Below, piece after piece: positions 46,278-53,933 of a stretch of 64,000 nucleotides of DNA. The stretch is from Deltaproteobacteria bacterium IMCC39146. GTDB lineage: Bacteria; Desulfobacterota; Desulfuromonadia; Desulfuromonadales; BM103. The position numbers and the translations under genes were made by a program. Under the pieces are notes generated by a model. It saw only the letters and a program-made list of their open reading frames with translations, was not told the origin of the DNA and made no database searches. Position 1 is the stretch's first letter; every line of letters starts with the position of its first letter. Location of the stretch: NCBI GenBank assembly GCA_030005635.1, contig JARUHP010000016.1:1-64000 (forward strand), in the 5' to 3' direction.

Positions 46278-47435
46278 TTATTGTTTGTGCTGACCTTTTA
46301 CAAATGTCTCGTATGGCCAAGGTGCAATGCCGCCGCGCTCTTCGCGCCAATCTGCGAAATCAGACTTGAACAGGTCTTGTGAATCCATGACTTTTTTCAC
46401 GTCAGGATACTTCCCCTTCAGCTCCTCAATGTAGTCGTGCGAGGCTTTGGCGAACTCATTGATCGTGTCTTCATCCATGCGGACGAATTCAACTTTCTCT
46501 TTGAACAGTTTAACTGCTTGGGCATTGAGATTTTCCTGCCAGGCTGTCGACCAGAGTTGAGTTTCCTTGGCGGCGATGTCAACGATCCACTTCAAGTCGG
46601 CAGGCAGCTTGTTGTAGGAGTCTTTGTTGATGAAAAATGCGCTCTGGCAAGAAGGCTGATGGACGCCCGGTTGAATGACGTACTTGGTGATGTCATCAAA
46701 GCCCATCGGGTAATTGATGGCAGGGGTGCTGAATTCAGCGGCATCGATAACGCCACGCTCCAGGGCGAGGTAAACTTCACCACCAGGCAGAGGTGTGACG
46801 CTGGCGCCAAGCTTGGTCATGATGTCCATGTACCAACCCGGAGTTCTAATGCGCATGCCTTTGAAGTCGCTCATTTTGGAGGCTTTTTTGTTCGAGAACA
46901 GTCCCAGTTCCTGGCCGACGTTGCCGCCTGGGAGGGCGAACAGATTGTAACGGCCGTATAACTCTTGCATCATTTCCAGACCACCACGCTCATACAGCCA
47001 GATGTTGTAGCCTTCAGCATCCAGGCCGAAAGGCACGGAAGCAAAGGCGACAAAGGCTTCGTTCTTTCCTTTCCAGTAGCCTGGCCAGTCATGGCCGATA
47101 TCTGCCTGACCCTTGCTGACTGCGTCAAAGCTTTCCATGGCACCAACTAATTCACCAGCCGAAAACAGCTTGATGTCGAGGCGCCCGCCCGATGCAAGTT
47201 TTACCGAGTCGGCGAAATGTTGGGCGACATCATAGAACAGGAGGCCCTTGGACCATGGCATAACCATTTTCCATTTGAATTTCTCGGTTGAGGCCTTGAT
47301 GGTCCGCATTTCTTTCTTCACTTCAGAATGACGTTTGTCGGCGCCGAACTTCTCGCGCTTGGCGGCGAATGCCGTCGGGGCACAGGCCAGGCTGAGAATG
47401 ACCAACAGGCCAACTAACATTTTCATCTTCCTCAT
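46278..47435 (-). CDS. dctP: TRAP transporter substrate-binding protein DctP
   Basis: This 385-residue periplasmic receptor has a signal peptide ending PTAFA-AK. Conserved segments are GHDWPGYWKGKNEAF, GMRIRTPGWYMDIM with the ligand-binding Arg, PGGEVYLALERGVIDAAEF and SCQSAFFINKDSYNKLP. The pattern resembles 2-oxoacid/lactate receptors (TakP-like, lactate-calcium TRAP) rather than C4-dicarboxylate DctP. ATG 47435 follows GGAGG. It is first in the dctPQM-usp-glcDF operon. Lactate or a related 2-hydroxy/2-oxo acid is the likely ligand, by family resemblance and context. Confidence 0.9.
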   Translation of the reverse strand: MRKMKMLVGLLVILSLACAPTAFAAKREKFGADKRHSEVKKEMRTIKASTEKFKWKMVMPWSKGLLFYDVAQHFADSVKLASGGRLDIKLFSAGELVGAMESFDAVSKGQADIGHDWPGYWKGKNEAFVAFASVPFGLDAEGYNIWLYERGGLEMMQELYGRYNLFALPGGNVGQELGLFSNKKASKMSDFKGMRIRTPGWYMDIMTKLGASVTPLPGGEVYLALERGVIDAAEFSTPAINYPMGFDDITKYVIQPGVHQPSCQSAFFINKDSYNKLPADLKWIVDIAAKETQLWSTAWQENLNAQAVKLFKEKVEFVRMDEDTINEFAKASHDYIEELKGKYPDVKKVMDSQDLFKSDFADWREERGGIAPWPYETFVKGQHKQ

Positions 47436-47512
47436 GGTGGAGCCTCCTTTGCTTGGGTTGTAGGGCGATTGAGGGTCACATGACCATCAGTATGCCTTAA
47501 TTTATTACCAAT

Positions 47513-47563
47513 AATTGGTCTGACCAGTTCTGGAAGGTTAGCCAATCTCTTTTGTCAGGTCAA
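47513..47563 (-). promoter_or_regulatory. dctP promoter with FadR-type operator
   Basis: On the minus strand, TTGACC (47558-47563) and TAACCT (47535-47540) are 17 bp apart. They are followed 5 bp later by the palindrome AACTGGTCAGACCAATT (47513-47529). Its 11-bp core TGGTCTGACCA (plus strand) is identical to that at the lutC promoter. A T-rich stretch directly before the -35 is also shared with lutC. This sits in the 318-bp gap upstream of dctP, whose other half (about 47580-47753) shows only a GC hairpin (47683-47701) after the dehydrogenase gene. Confidence 0.7.
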
Positions 47564-47753
47564 GAAAAAAACAAACAGCGTTGTATTGAATCCAGGTTTT
47601 GTTAGGTTCGGTCGAATTACCAGTCTAATCCAATGTGCTTAACTGGCAATCATTTGATAAATATTTTAAGGCATGCGTTCGAGCCTGGCTCTCAGGCTCT
47701 TGAGTTTACGTGCCACATTCAGCTATCTCAGCAGGTCGGCTTTGCCTTTGCGG

Positions 47754-48512
47754 TCAGCAAGCAGTCCAGCCGCAGTCGATCGTGAAGTCGGTGCCGGTCA
47801 TGCATCCGGCGGCATCGGAACAGAGGTAGAGCGCGGCTGCACCTATTTCGCTAGGTTCGATCATCTTCTTGATGGCGGCCTTCTTGAGCATGATGCTGCC
47901 AATGACCTCCTCTCTTGGAATGCCGTGAGTTGCCGCCTGGGCGTCGATCTGGTTGTCGACCAGCGGCGTGCGCACGTAGGCGGGGCAGATGGCGTTGACA
48001 GTGATGCCGAACGGCCCGCCTTCCAGGGCGGTGGTCTTGGTCAGGCCCATCATGCCGTGCTTGGCCGTTACGTAGGCGGATTTGAACTCGCTGGCGCGCA
48101 GGCCGTGCACTGAACTGATGTTGATGATCCGCCCCCATCCGTTAGACTTCAGGTGCGGCCAGGCATATTTCGTGAGCAGGAAGGGTGCGGTCAGCATCAG
48201 GCGAATAATGAAATCCCACTTGTCTTCGGGAAAATTCTCGACCGGGCTGACGTGCTGGATACCAGCATTGTTGACCAGAACGTCGACGCCGCCGAACTTG
48301 GCGACAGCAGCCTCGATCAGGGACTTGCAGGCCGCACGTTCGGTGAGGTCGGCGTGGACGAAGTAGGCTTTGAGCCGGTCGGCTTCGCGTTTGCCGGACT
48401 CGGCGTTGACGTCGGCCATGACCAGTCGGTAGTTTGCGCCGGCCAACGCTTCTGCGACGGCCAGTCCGATACCGCTGGCGGCACCGGTGACAACAGCAAC
48501 TCTCTGAGACAT
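47754..48512 (-). CDS. bdhA: 3-hydroxybutyrate dehydrogenase (SDR family)
   Basis: This 252-residue short-chain dehydrogenase shows the NAD site TGAASGIG (10-17), NNAG, and the catalytic Ser-Tyr-Lys (INISSVHG, YVTAKHG). The C-terminus TGTDFTIDCGWTAC is typical of bacterial D-3-hydroxybutyrate dehydrogenases. It oxidises (R)-3-hydroxybutyrate to acetoacetate. It is the third gene of a minus-strand run after a thiolase and a fused CoA-transferase, 28 bp after the latter, giving a complete route from 3-hydroxybutyrate to acetyl-CoA. Confidence 0.9.
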   Translation of the reverse strand: MSQRVAVVTGAASGIGLAVAEALAGANYRLVMADVNAESGKREADRLKAYFVHADLTERAACKSLIEAAVAKFGGVDVLVNNAGIQHVSPVENFPEDKWDFIIRLMLTAPFLLTKYAWPHLKSNGWGRIINISSVHGLRASEFKSAYVTAKHGMMGLTKTTALEGGPFGITVNAICPAYVRTPLVDNQIDAQAATHGIPREEVIGSIMLKKAAIKKMIEPSEIGAAALYLCSDAAGCMTGTDFTIDCGWTAC

Positions 48513-48540
48513 ACAACGTTCTCCTTAGTTTCGGAATTAA

Positions 48541-49908
48541 TCAGTTGGATTTCAGTTCATCAGCGACCCGGAAGTCGCAACCGGTAGCCGAGCGCACATC
48601 ATCAAGGCTCGAGAAAGGGGAGACCTCGGTCAGGGTTAGCCCCTCTTCGGCATCGATCGAGAAGACTGCTTTGTCGGTCACCAGCAGGTCGATCACTTGC
48701 CGGCCGGTGACCGGCAGGTCGCACTCTTCGAGGATCTTTGGCGAGCCGTCCTTGGCGCAGTGCTCCATCATGATCACCACTTTCTTGACACCGGAAACCA
48801 AATCCATGGCGCCTCCAGGCCCCTTGATCATCTTGCCGGGGATCATCCAGTTGGCCAGGTCGCCGGTCCTGCTAACCTGCATGCCGCCGAGCACCGACAG
48901 GTCGATGTGGCCGCCGCGGATCATGGCAAAGGATTCGGATGAGTCAAAATAACTGGCGCCGGGCAGGGCGGTGATGGTCTGCTTGCCGGCGTTGATCAGG
49001 TCGGGGTCGAGGCGGTCTTCCGTGGGGAAGGGACCGATACCGAGCAGGCCGTTCTCCGACTGCAGGGTGACCTGTATCCCTTCGGGAATGAAGTTGGCGA
49101 CCAGGGTCGGCATGCCGATGCCGAGGTTGATGTAGGCTCCGTCGGTCAACTCCTGGGCGACGCGTTTCGCCATCCATTCGCGTTGCGGATTGAATCCCTT
49201 GGCCGAGATGCCGGCGCCGGAGACGGTGCGCTGTTCGATCGGTTTCTCATAGTCGCTGCCGAGCACCAGGCGATCGACATAGACGCCGGGAACATGAATC
49301 TGGTGCGGGTCGAGTTCGCCAATCTCGACGATCTCCTCGACTTCGACCACTGTGATGCGCCCTGCTTTGGCGCAGGCGACGTTGAAGTTGTTGGCGGTCT
49401 TATTCATCACCAGGTTGCCGGCTTTGTCGGCTTTCCAGGCCTTGACGATCGCTAGATCGGTCTGAATGCTCTCTTCCAGAACGTAGGAGATGTTTTTGAA
49501 ATTCTTGGTTTCTTTGCCTTCGCTGAGTAGTGTTCCGTAACCGGTACGGGTGAAGAATGCCGGAATGCCGGCACCGCCGGCACGCAGTTTTTCCGCGAGG
49601 GTTCCCTGTGGCGTAAGCTCCAGTTCCAACTCACCATTGAGGAATTGTTTTTCGAATAAAGCATTTTCGCCCACGTAAGAGGAGATCATCTTGCGGATCT
49701 GGCGGGTCTGCAGGAGCAGGCCGAGACCAAAATCGTCGACGCCAGCGTTGTTGCTGACCACGGTCAGCTGTTTGGCGCCCGAGTCGCGCAGGGCCAGAAT
49801 CAGCTTTTCCGGGATGCCGCAAAGGCCGAAGCCGCCAGCGGCCACGGTTATGTTGTCTGCGACCACTCCTTCTAAAGCTTTGAGGGCATTAGTGAATACC
49901 GGTTTCAT
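48541..49908 (-). CDS. Fused 3-oxoacid (acetoacetate) CoA-transferase
   Basis: This 455-residue protein joins both CoA-transferase subunits in one chain. The A-like half (1 to about 230) has [16 protein letters not shown], and the B-like half (from about 245) has [15 protein letters not shown] and the catalytic Glu in [12 protein letters not shown]. Bacteria usually encode two separate genes, while the eukaryotic SCOT enzyme is fused like this. It activates acetoacetate with CoA from succinyl-CoA or acetyl-CoA. It lies between thiolase and 3-hydroxybutyrate dehydrogenase. The donor cannot be told from sequence. Confidence 0.88.
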   Translation of the reverse strand: MKPVFTNALKALEGVVADNITVAAGGFGLCGIPEKLILALRDSGAKQLTVVSNNAGVDDFGLGLLLQTRQIRKMISSYVGENALFEKQFLNGELELELTPQGTLAEKLRAGGAGIPAFFTRTGYGTLLSEGKETKNFKNISYVLEESIQTDLAIVKAWKADKAGNLVMNKTANNFNVACAKAGRITVVEVEEIVEIGELDPHQIHVPGVYVDRLVLGSDYEKPIEQRTVSGAGISAKGFNPQREWMAKRVAQELTDGAYINLGIGMPTLVANFIPEGIQVTLQSENGLLGIGPFPTEDRLDPDLINAGKQTITALPGASYFDSSESFAMIRGGHIDLSVLGGMQVSRTGDLANWMIPGKMIKGPGGAMDLVSGVKKVVIMMEHCAKDGSPKILEECDLPVTGRQVIDLLVTDKAVFSIDAEEGLTLTEVSPFSSLDDVRSATGCDFRVADELKSN

Positions 49909-49932
49909 GAAAACTCCTTTAGCGGTTGGGGT

Positions 49933-51108
49933 TTAACAGCGTTCAAAGACTGCAGCAACGGCTTCGCCGCCGCCGATGCAAAGGCTGGCAACGCCGTAAC
50001 GCTGCTTGCGGGCACCCAGCTCACGGATCAAGGTCACGGCAAGACGTGCTCCGCTGGCCCCGACCGGATGACCGATGGCAACAGCGCCGCCGTTGACGTT
50101 GACCTTTTCAAGGTCGAGACTCAGCTCGTGAATGGCCACCAGCGGCACCGCGGCAAAGGCTTCGTTAATCTCGAACAGGTCAATGTCGGCCAGAGCCAGG
50201 CCGGCTCGTGCTATGGCTTTTTGTATAGCGCCGATCGGGGCTTCGGCAAAGTCGTCCGGGGCGATACTGTTGGTCGCCGAGGCGACCAGACGGGCCATTG
50301 GCTGCAGACTGTGGCGCTCCACGGCAGCTTTGGAACAAAGTATAACGAATGCGGCGCCGTCATTAATAGTCGAGGCGTTGCCGGCGGTGATTGTGCCATC
50401 TTTTTTAAACGCGGGGCGCAAACCGGCCAGCTTGTCGATGTTGCCGCGGCCCGGCTCTTCGTCCTGATCGACGGTGACGTTGCCCTTGCGGCTGCGCTTG
50501 ATCACCGGAGTCAACTCGTCGGTGAAGGTGCCTGCGGCAACCGCTGCCTGGGCCAAACGGTAGGAGAGGGCTGCGTACTGGTCCTGGTCTTCACGGCTGA
50601 GGCCGTGGCGCTCGACCCAGGTTTCGGTGATTTCTCCCATGTGGCGACCGCTGTAGGGGTCTTGCAGAGCATCAAAAATCATAAGGTCGAGAGCTTGGGC
50701 GTGTCCCATGCGCTGCCCGGTGCGCAGCGTAGGCAGGGCGTAGGGTGCGAGCGACATGTTCTCCATACCGCCGGCAATTACACTGTCGCTGTCACCCAGA
50801 CCAATCGTGTCAGCCGCGAGCATAATCGCTTTAAGGCCGCTGCCGCAGACCTTGTTAATCGTCATGGCGTGGACACTGTCCGGTAGGCCGGCTTTGCGCA
50901 TCGCCTGACGAGCCGGTGCCTGGCCACACCCGCCCTGGAGGACCTGGCCGACAATCACTTCGTCGATCGCGTCGGCCGGCATCTGCGAGCGGCGAAGCAG
51001 GTCGGCCATGACTTGGCTGGCCAGCTCCGGGGCCGCAATATCGCTCAAGTCGCCCGCGAAAGAGCCAAAAGGTGTGCGTCGTGCTTCAACAATAAAAACA
51101 TCGTTCAT
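49933..51108 (-). CDS. Acetyl-CoA acetyltransferase (thiolase)
   Basis: This 391-residue thiolase has the nucleophile Cys88 in NKVCGSGLKA, the late motifs EINEAFA and GGAVAIGHPVGASGAR, and the second Cys in SLCIGGGEA. It splits acetoacetyl-CoA into two acetyl-CoA, or runs in reverse for polyhydroxybutyrate synthesis. With the CoA-transferase and 3-hydroxybutyrate dehydrogenase downstream, the catabolic direction is more likely, since no phaB or phaC is present. It is first in its operon and divergent from the sigma-54 activator gene. Confidence 0.94.
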   Translation of the reverse strand: MNDVFIVEARRTPFGSFAGDLSDIAAPELASQVMADLLRRSQMPADAIDEVIVGQVLQGGCGQAPARQAMRKAGLPDSVHAMTINKVCGSGLKAIMLAADTIGLGDSDSVIAGGMENMSLAPYALPTLRTGQRMGHAQALDLMIFDALQDPYSGRHMGEITETWVERHGLSREDQDQYAALSYRLAQAAVAAGTFTDELTPVIKRSRKGNVTVDQDEEPGRGNIDKLAGLRPAFKKDGTITAGNASTINDGAAFVILCSKAAVERHSLQPMARLVASATNSIAPDDFAEAPIGAIQKAIARAGLALADIDLFEINEAFAAVPLVAIHELSLDLEKVNVNGGAVAIGHPVGASGARLAVTLIRELGARKQRYGVASLCIGGGEAVAAVFERC

Positions 51109-51758
51109 GCTGGTTCTCCTGATACAGACTGTGGATTATTCCTGACGCATGCAAGACGCATTCGCTATGCAGTTAATAAGTCAGTTAGTACGGTCAGTGG
51201 TGAGTCTAGGCAAGCCTTGCCATCTATCCTTTATGCAAAATTTAGTCAGTTAGAAAAACACGCACTGTCAGCTTAAAACTAACTTGAAAGAAAGGAATGT
51301 CAATAAGCCGAACGGACTCGTTTCATCCATTGGCGGAAAAGTCTTCCTCGTGATCATCGTGTCTTTGAATGCCTGTCAAACACTGTTATAGGCAATTTGC
51401 GGGCCAGATCCATAAAAAATCTCGTATTAATTGTGGCCCTGATATAAACCGAATAATCCTAAATAGTTAAGTTTTTGAAGAACGCTGGCTGAGCTTACTA
51501 AAGAGGTCGGCGGAAGGTTTGTATGAGGACTATGTGTATTCACTTGACTACACATTTGTTGCGCGCTACGTTTGGCTTGAAACACAAGTGCCTTACGGTA
51601 GAATCACTCTGCAGACAAGACACCAGACAGAAACGACCTCAATTCAGCAGGTTAGCAAAAGCAAAAAGCGATAGTTTGGCTGGTGTTGGGACGAGCAGGG
51701 GCAGGCTGTACTGATATGGCTACATGTAGCTAATCGAAGATAGTGCGAAAGGATAGGC
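51109..51758. other. 650-bp intergenic region between the thiolase operon and the sigma-54 activator
   Basis: I see no credible gene here; short frames lack ribosome sites and family features. Visible elements are the direct repeat AGTCAGTTAG (51179-51188 and 51244-51253) and a distant inverted repeat GGGCCA/TGGCCC (about 51401 and 51433). The latter may be a decayed copy of the GGGGCCAGAAT hairpin. There is also a sigma-54-like box at 51391-51406, and AAAGGA just before the activator start at 51759. Confidence 0.5.
51391..51406 (-). promoter_or_regulatory. Candidate sigma-54 promoter (-24/-12)
   Basis: On the minus strand the sequence TGGCCC-N5-TTGC has the correct GG-to-GC spacing and differs from TGGCAC-N5-TTGC at one base. 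It faces the thiolase operon, about 280 bp upstream of its start codon. A sigma-54 activator gene is divergent from it. The long leader weakens the call. Confidence 0.4.
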
Positions 51759-51971
51759 ATGAAGGGACTCGATCAAGAATCGCAGCATGAAACTCATAGG
51801 GTGACCGTGCAGCTCGAAGGGCGATTAGAAGAGATAGCCCTTCGACTCAAGCTTGCCAACCTGATCTTCGACCACATTGAAAATGGCGCCTTGGTCACTG
51901 ATAAGGAAGGTTATATCCTCTATTTCAACCGTCCTATGCCCGTTTCCTCGAAATCGATGCCGAACAAGTGA
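51759..51971 (+). pseudogene. N-terminal fragment of the sigma-54 activator (frameshift-split PAS domain)
   Basis: This 70-codon piece starts at a good ribosome site (AAAGGA). It encodes a coiled-coil lead and the first half of a PAS domain (LIFDHIENGALVTDKEGYILYFNR), then runs into unrelated residues and a stop. At about 51930-51937 the next frame continues the PAS domain exactly (YARFLEIDAEQVIGKHVTDV), so one base seems to be missing. Restoring it would give one protein of about 482 residues with the downstream frame. It is either a real inactivating deletion or a sequencing error. Confidence 0.8.
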
Positions 51972-53203
51972 TCGGCAAACATGTCACCGACGTTCTCGAG
52001 GGCAGTCGCATGCATATTGTTGCCAGAACCGGCAAGGCCGAACTCAACCAGATCTTTACCTCCCGCGGGCGGGACATGGTCGTTCAGCGTATCCCCATCT
52101 TTGAAGACGGTAAGGTCGTCGCCGCCTTCGGTCAGATTATGTTCAAGCAGGTCAGCGATGTGGGCCGGCTAGCCAGCAACCTCAGCCTGCTGGAGTCAAA
52201 GCTGAAGCTCTACGAAAAGGAGCTGAACTCACTGCGCTCTACCCGCTACAATTTCGAGAGTATCCGTGGTGACAGCCCGCCAATCGTTGCGCTGAAAGAG
52301 TCTGCACGCAAAGCAGCCCTTACGGACCTGCCGATTCTGCTGACCGGCGAATCGGGAACCGGTAAAGAACTATTTGCCCAGGCAATTCATCAGAGCAGCT
52401 CGCGACACAAGAAAACCTCCATTCACATCAACTGTGCGGCGATCCCAAAAGAACTGTTCGAAGCGGAACTGTTCGGTTACGCAGAGGGCGCTTTTACCGG
52501 TGCCAAGTCCGGGGGCAAACCGGGGAAACTTGAATTGGCCGACGGCGGCACCCTGTTCTTGGATGAAATCGGTGAAATGCCTCTTGAGTTGCAGCCCAAG
52601 CTGCTGCGCGTTCTGGAAGACAAGCTTTTCGAGCGCGTGGGAGGGAACCGGATGCTCAAAAGTGATTTTCGGATTATCGCCGCCACCAACCGTGACCTGG
52701 AGACGATGGTCAAACAGAAACTGTTCCGGGAAGACCTATTCTATCGTCTGAACGTGGTTTCTCTCGAGGTTCCGCCGTTGCGCGAACGTCAGGGAGATAT
52801 CATCCCTTTGGCCAAACACCTGCTGGGGAAAATTGCCGAAAACTATCCCGGCTCCCGTTATCAATTGACCCCGGCGGCAGAGAAGCTGCTGGATGGTTAT
52901 CGTTGGCCTGGTAACATCCGTGAACTGATCAATGTTCTTGAGCGAACTGCTTTTACCATTGAAGGCAATTATATTGATGTTTGCGATCTCCCCTTCTACC
53001 TGAGTCGGCCGAGCCTGGCCGCCTTAAAAAGTGGCCAATGGGACCTGGCTGCAGTGGTAGCCGAAGCTGAACGGGAGGCCGTGCGCAAGGCTTTGGAGCT
53101 AACCGGCAACAACAAGGCCAAGGCTGCCAAGCTGCTCGGCATCCATCGTACCGTTCTCTATAAGAAGATGACTAAATACCAGATTCCATTGGATCGAGAA
53201 TAA
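51968..53203 (+). CDS. Sigma-54-dependent transcriptional activator (main part of split gene)
   Basis: This 411-residue frame has the second half of a PAS domain, a linker coiled coil (about 65-95), the AAA+ domain and a Fis-type helix-turn-helix (NNKAKAAKLLGIHRTVLYKKM). The AAA+ domain shows Walker A GESGTGKE, the sigma-54 contact loop GAFTGA, Walker B GGTLFLDEIGE and the arginine-finger region FREDLFYRLNV. There is no receiver domain. The GTG at 51968 is inside the PAS domain and has no good ribosome site, so the true start is 51759 and a frameshift separates the two. It lies between the divergent thiolase operon and lutC. The sensor PAS suggests a small-molecule or redox signal. Confidence 0.88.
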   Translation: MIGKHVTDVLEGSRMHIVARTGKAELNQIFTSRGRDMVVQRIPIFEDGKVVAAFGQIMFKQVSDVGRLASNLSLLESKLKLYEKELNSLRSTRYNFESIRGDSPPIVALKESARKAALTDLPILLTGESGTGKELFAQAIHQSSSRHKKTSIHINCAAIPKELFEAELFGYAEGAFTGAKSGGKPGKLELADGGTLFLDEIGEMPLELQPKLLRVLEDKLFERVGGNRMLKSDFRIIAATNRDLETMVKQKLFREDLFYRLNVVSLEVPPLRERQGDIIPLAKHLLGKIAENYPGSRYQLTPAAEKLLDGYRWPGNIRELINVLERTAFTIEGNYIDVCDLPFYLSRPSLAALKSGQWDLAAVVAEAEREAVRKALELTGNNKAKAAKLLGIHRTVLYKKMTKYQIPLDRE

Positions 53204-53267
53204 GGTCGTTTTTGACCTGGGAAAATTGACTTAGTGACAAAGTTATGAAAACGGCGTTTGTTTTTTC

Positions 53268-53321
53268 TTGACTTGAAACGGAGCAGTCCATACGATAAAC
53301 CAATAAATGGTCTGACCAATC
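53268..53321 (+). promoter_or_regulatory. lutC promoter with FadR-type operator
   Basis: TTGACT (53268-53273) and TACGAT (53291-53296) are 17 bp apart. The palindrome AAATGGTCTGACCAATC (53305-53321) starts 8 bp after the -10 and would cover the transcription start. Its TGGTCTGACCA core (53308-53318) is identical to the dctP operator. Confidence 0.72.
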
Positions 53322-53337
53322 AAGAGGAGTGCGCCTC

Positions 53338-53901
53338 ATGCAACAGGAAGGATTGATCACAACTTTTAGTGACGCTGCCCGCGCCGTCGGGGCCAAAGTT
53401 GCCGATGTCGACGCTGTCGACGCTGTGGTGGACTACGTCAAGAAACTGGCAAAGGGTGCGGTCATGGTGCCTGACTTTGCCACGGCAAAACGGCTTGATC
53501 TGACTGCCGCCCTGAAGACGGCCGGAATCTCACTGGTGGAAAATGATCTGCGTCAGGGAGCAGCAACGGCCGCAGTCGGTTTGACCGGGGCCAATTTTGC
53601 CTTTGCCGCCACCGGCACGGTGGTGCTGGAAAGCACCAGCGAAGACATCCGTCTGGCGACCACCCTGCCGGAACATCACGTGGTGTTGCTTGATCCGGCC
53701 AAGATTCTCGAAGACGATCTGGCCGCGGTCCCCCATCTGCGGACCTTCCACCAGAACAGCCCACGCAATTACCTGGCCTATATCACCGGGCCGAGCCGCA
53801 CAGCAGATATCGAGCGGGTGCTGACTATTGGCGTCCATGGCCCGAAGCAGCTGCATATCTTGCTCTACTCCGGCCTCTCTGACGATCCGTTGGAAATGTA
53901 G
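53338..53901 (+). CDS. lutC: Lactate utilisation protein LutC (LUD family)
   Basis: This 187-residue protein is of the LutC/YkgG family, a subunit of the LutABC iron-sulfur L-lactate oxidising complex. LUD-domain motifs are ANFAFAATGTVVLESTSEDIRLATTLPEHHVVLLD and the C-terminal GPSRTADIERVLTIGVHGPKQLHILLY. I chose ATG 53338 for its GAGGAG ribosome site 8 bases upstream. It is followed 32 bp later by the lutB-lutA fusion. Its precise biochemical role in the complex is not known. Confidence 0.88.
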   Translation: MQQEGLITTFSDAARAVGAKVADVDAVDAVVDYVKKLAKGAVMVPDFATAKRLDLTAALKTAGISLVENDLRQGAATAAVGLTGANFAFAATGTVVLESTSEDIRLATTLPEHHVVLLDPAKILEDDLAAVPHLRTFHQNSPRNYLAYITGPSRTADIERVLTIGVHGPKQLHILLYSGLSDDPLEM

Positions 53902-53933
53902 CTGGCTACTTCTGACCGCTAAGGGATGAAATT

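Noticed and set aside
50068-50886. Plus-strand open frame of 272 codons opposite thiolase
   Set aside because: It is antisense to a certain thiolase gene and its composition reflects the complement of conserved codons.
51203-51222. GGCAAGCCTTGCCA as a sigma-54 promoter
   Set aside because: The GG-to-GC spacing is two bases too short; it is better seen as a small dyad.
51523-51714. 63-codon plus-strand frame in the long intergenic region
   Set aside because: It has no ribosome site, mixed low-information composition and no hydrophobic or domain signature.
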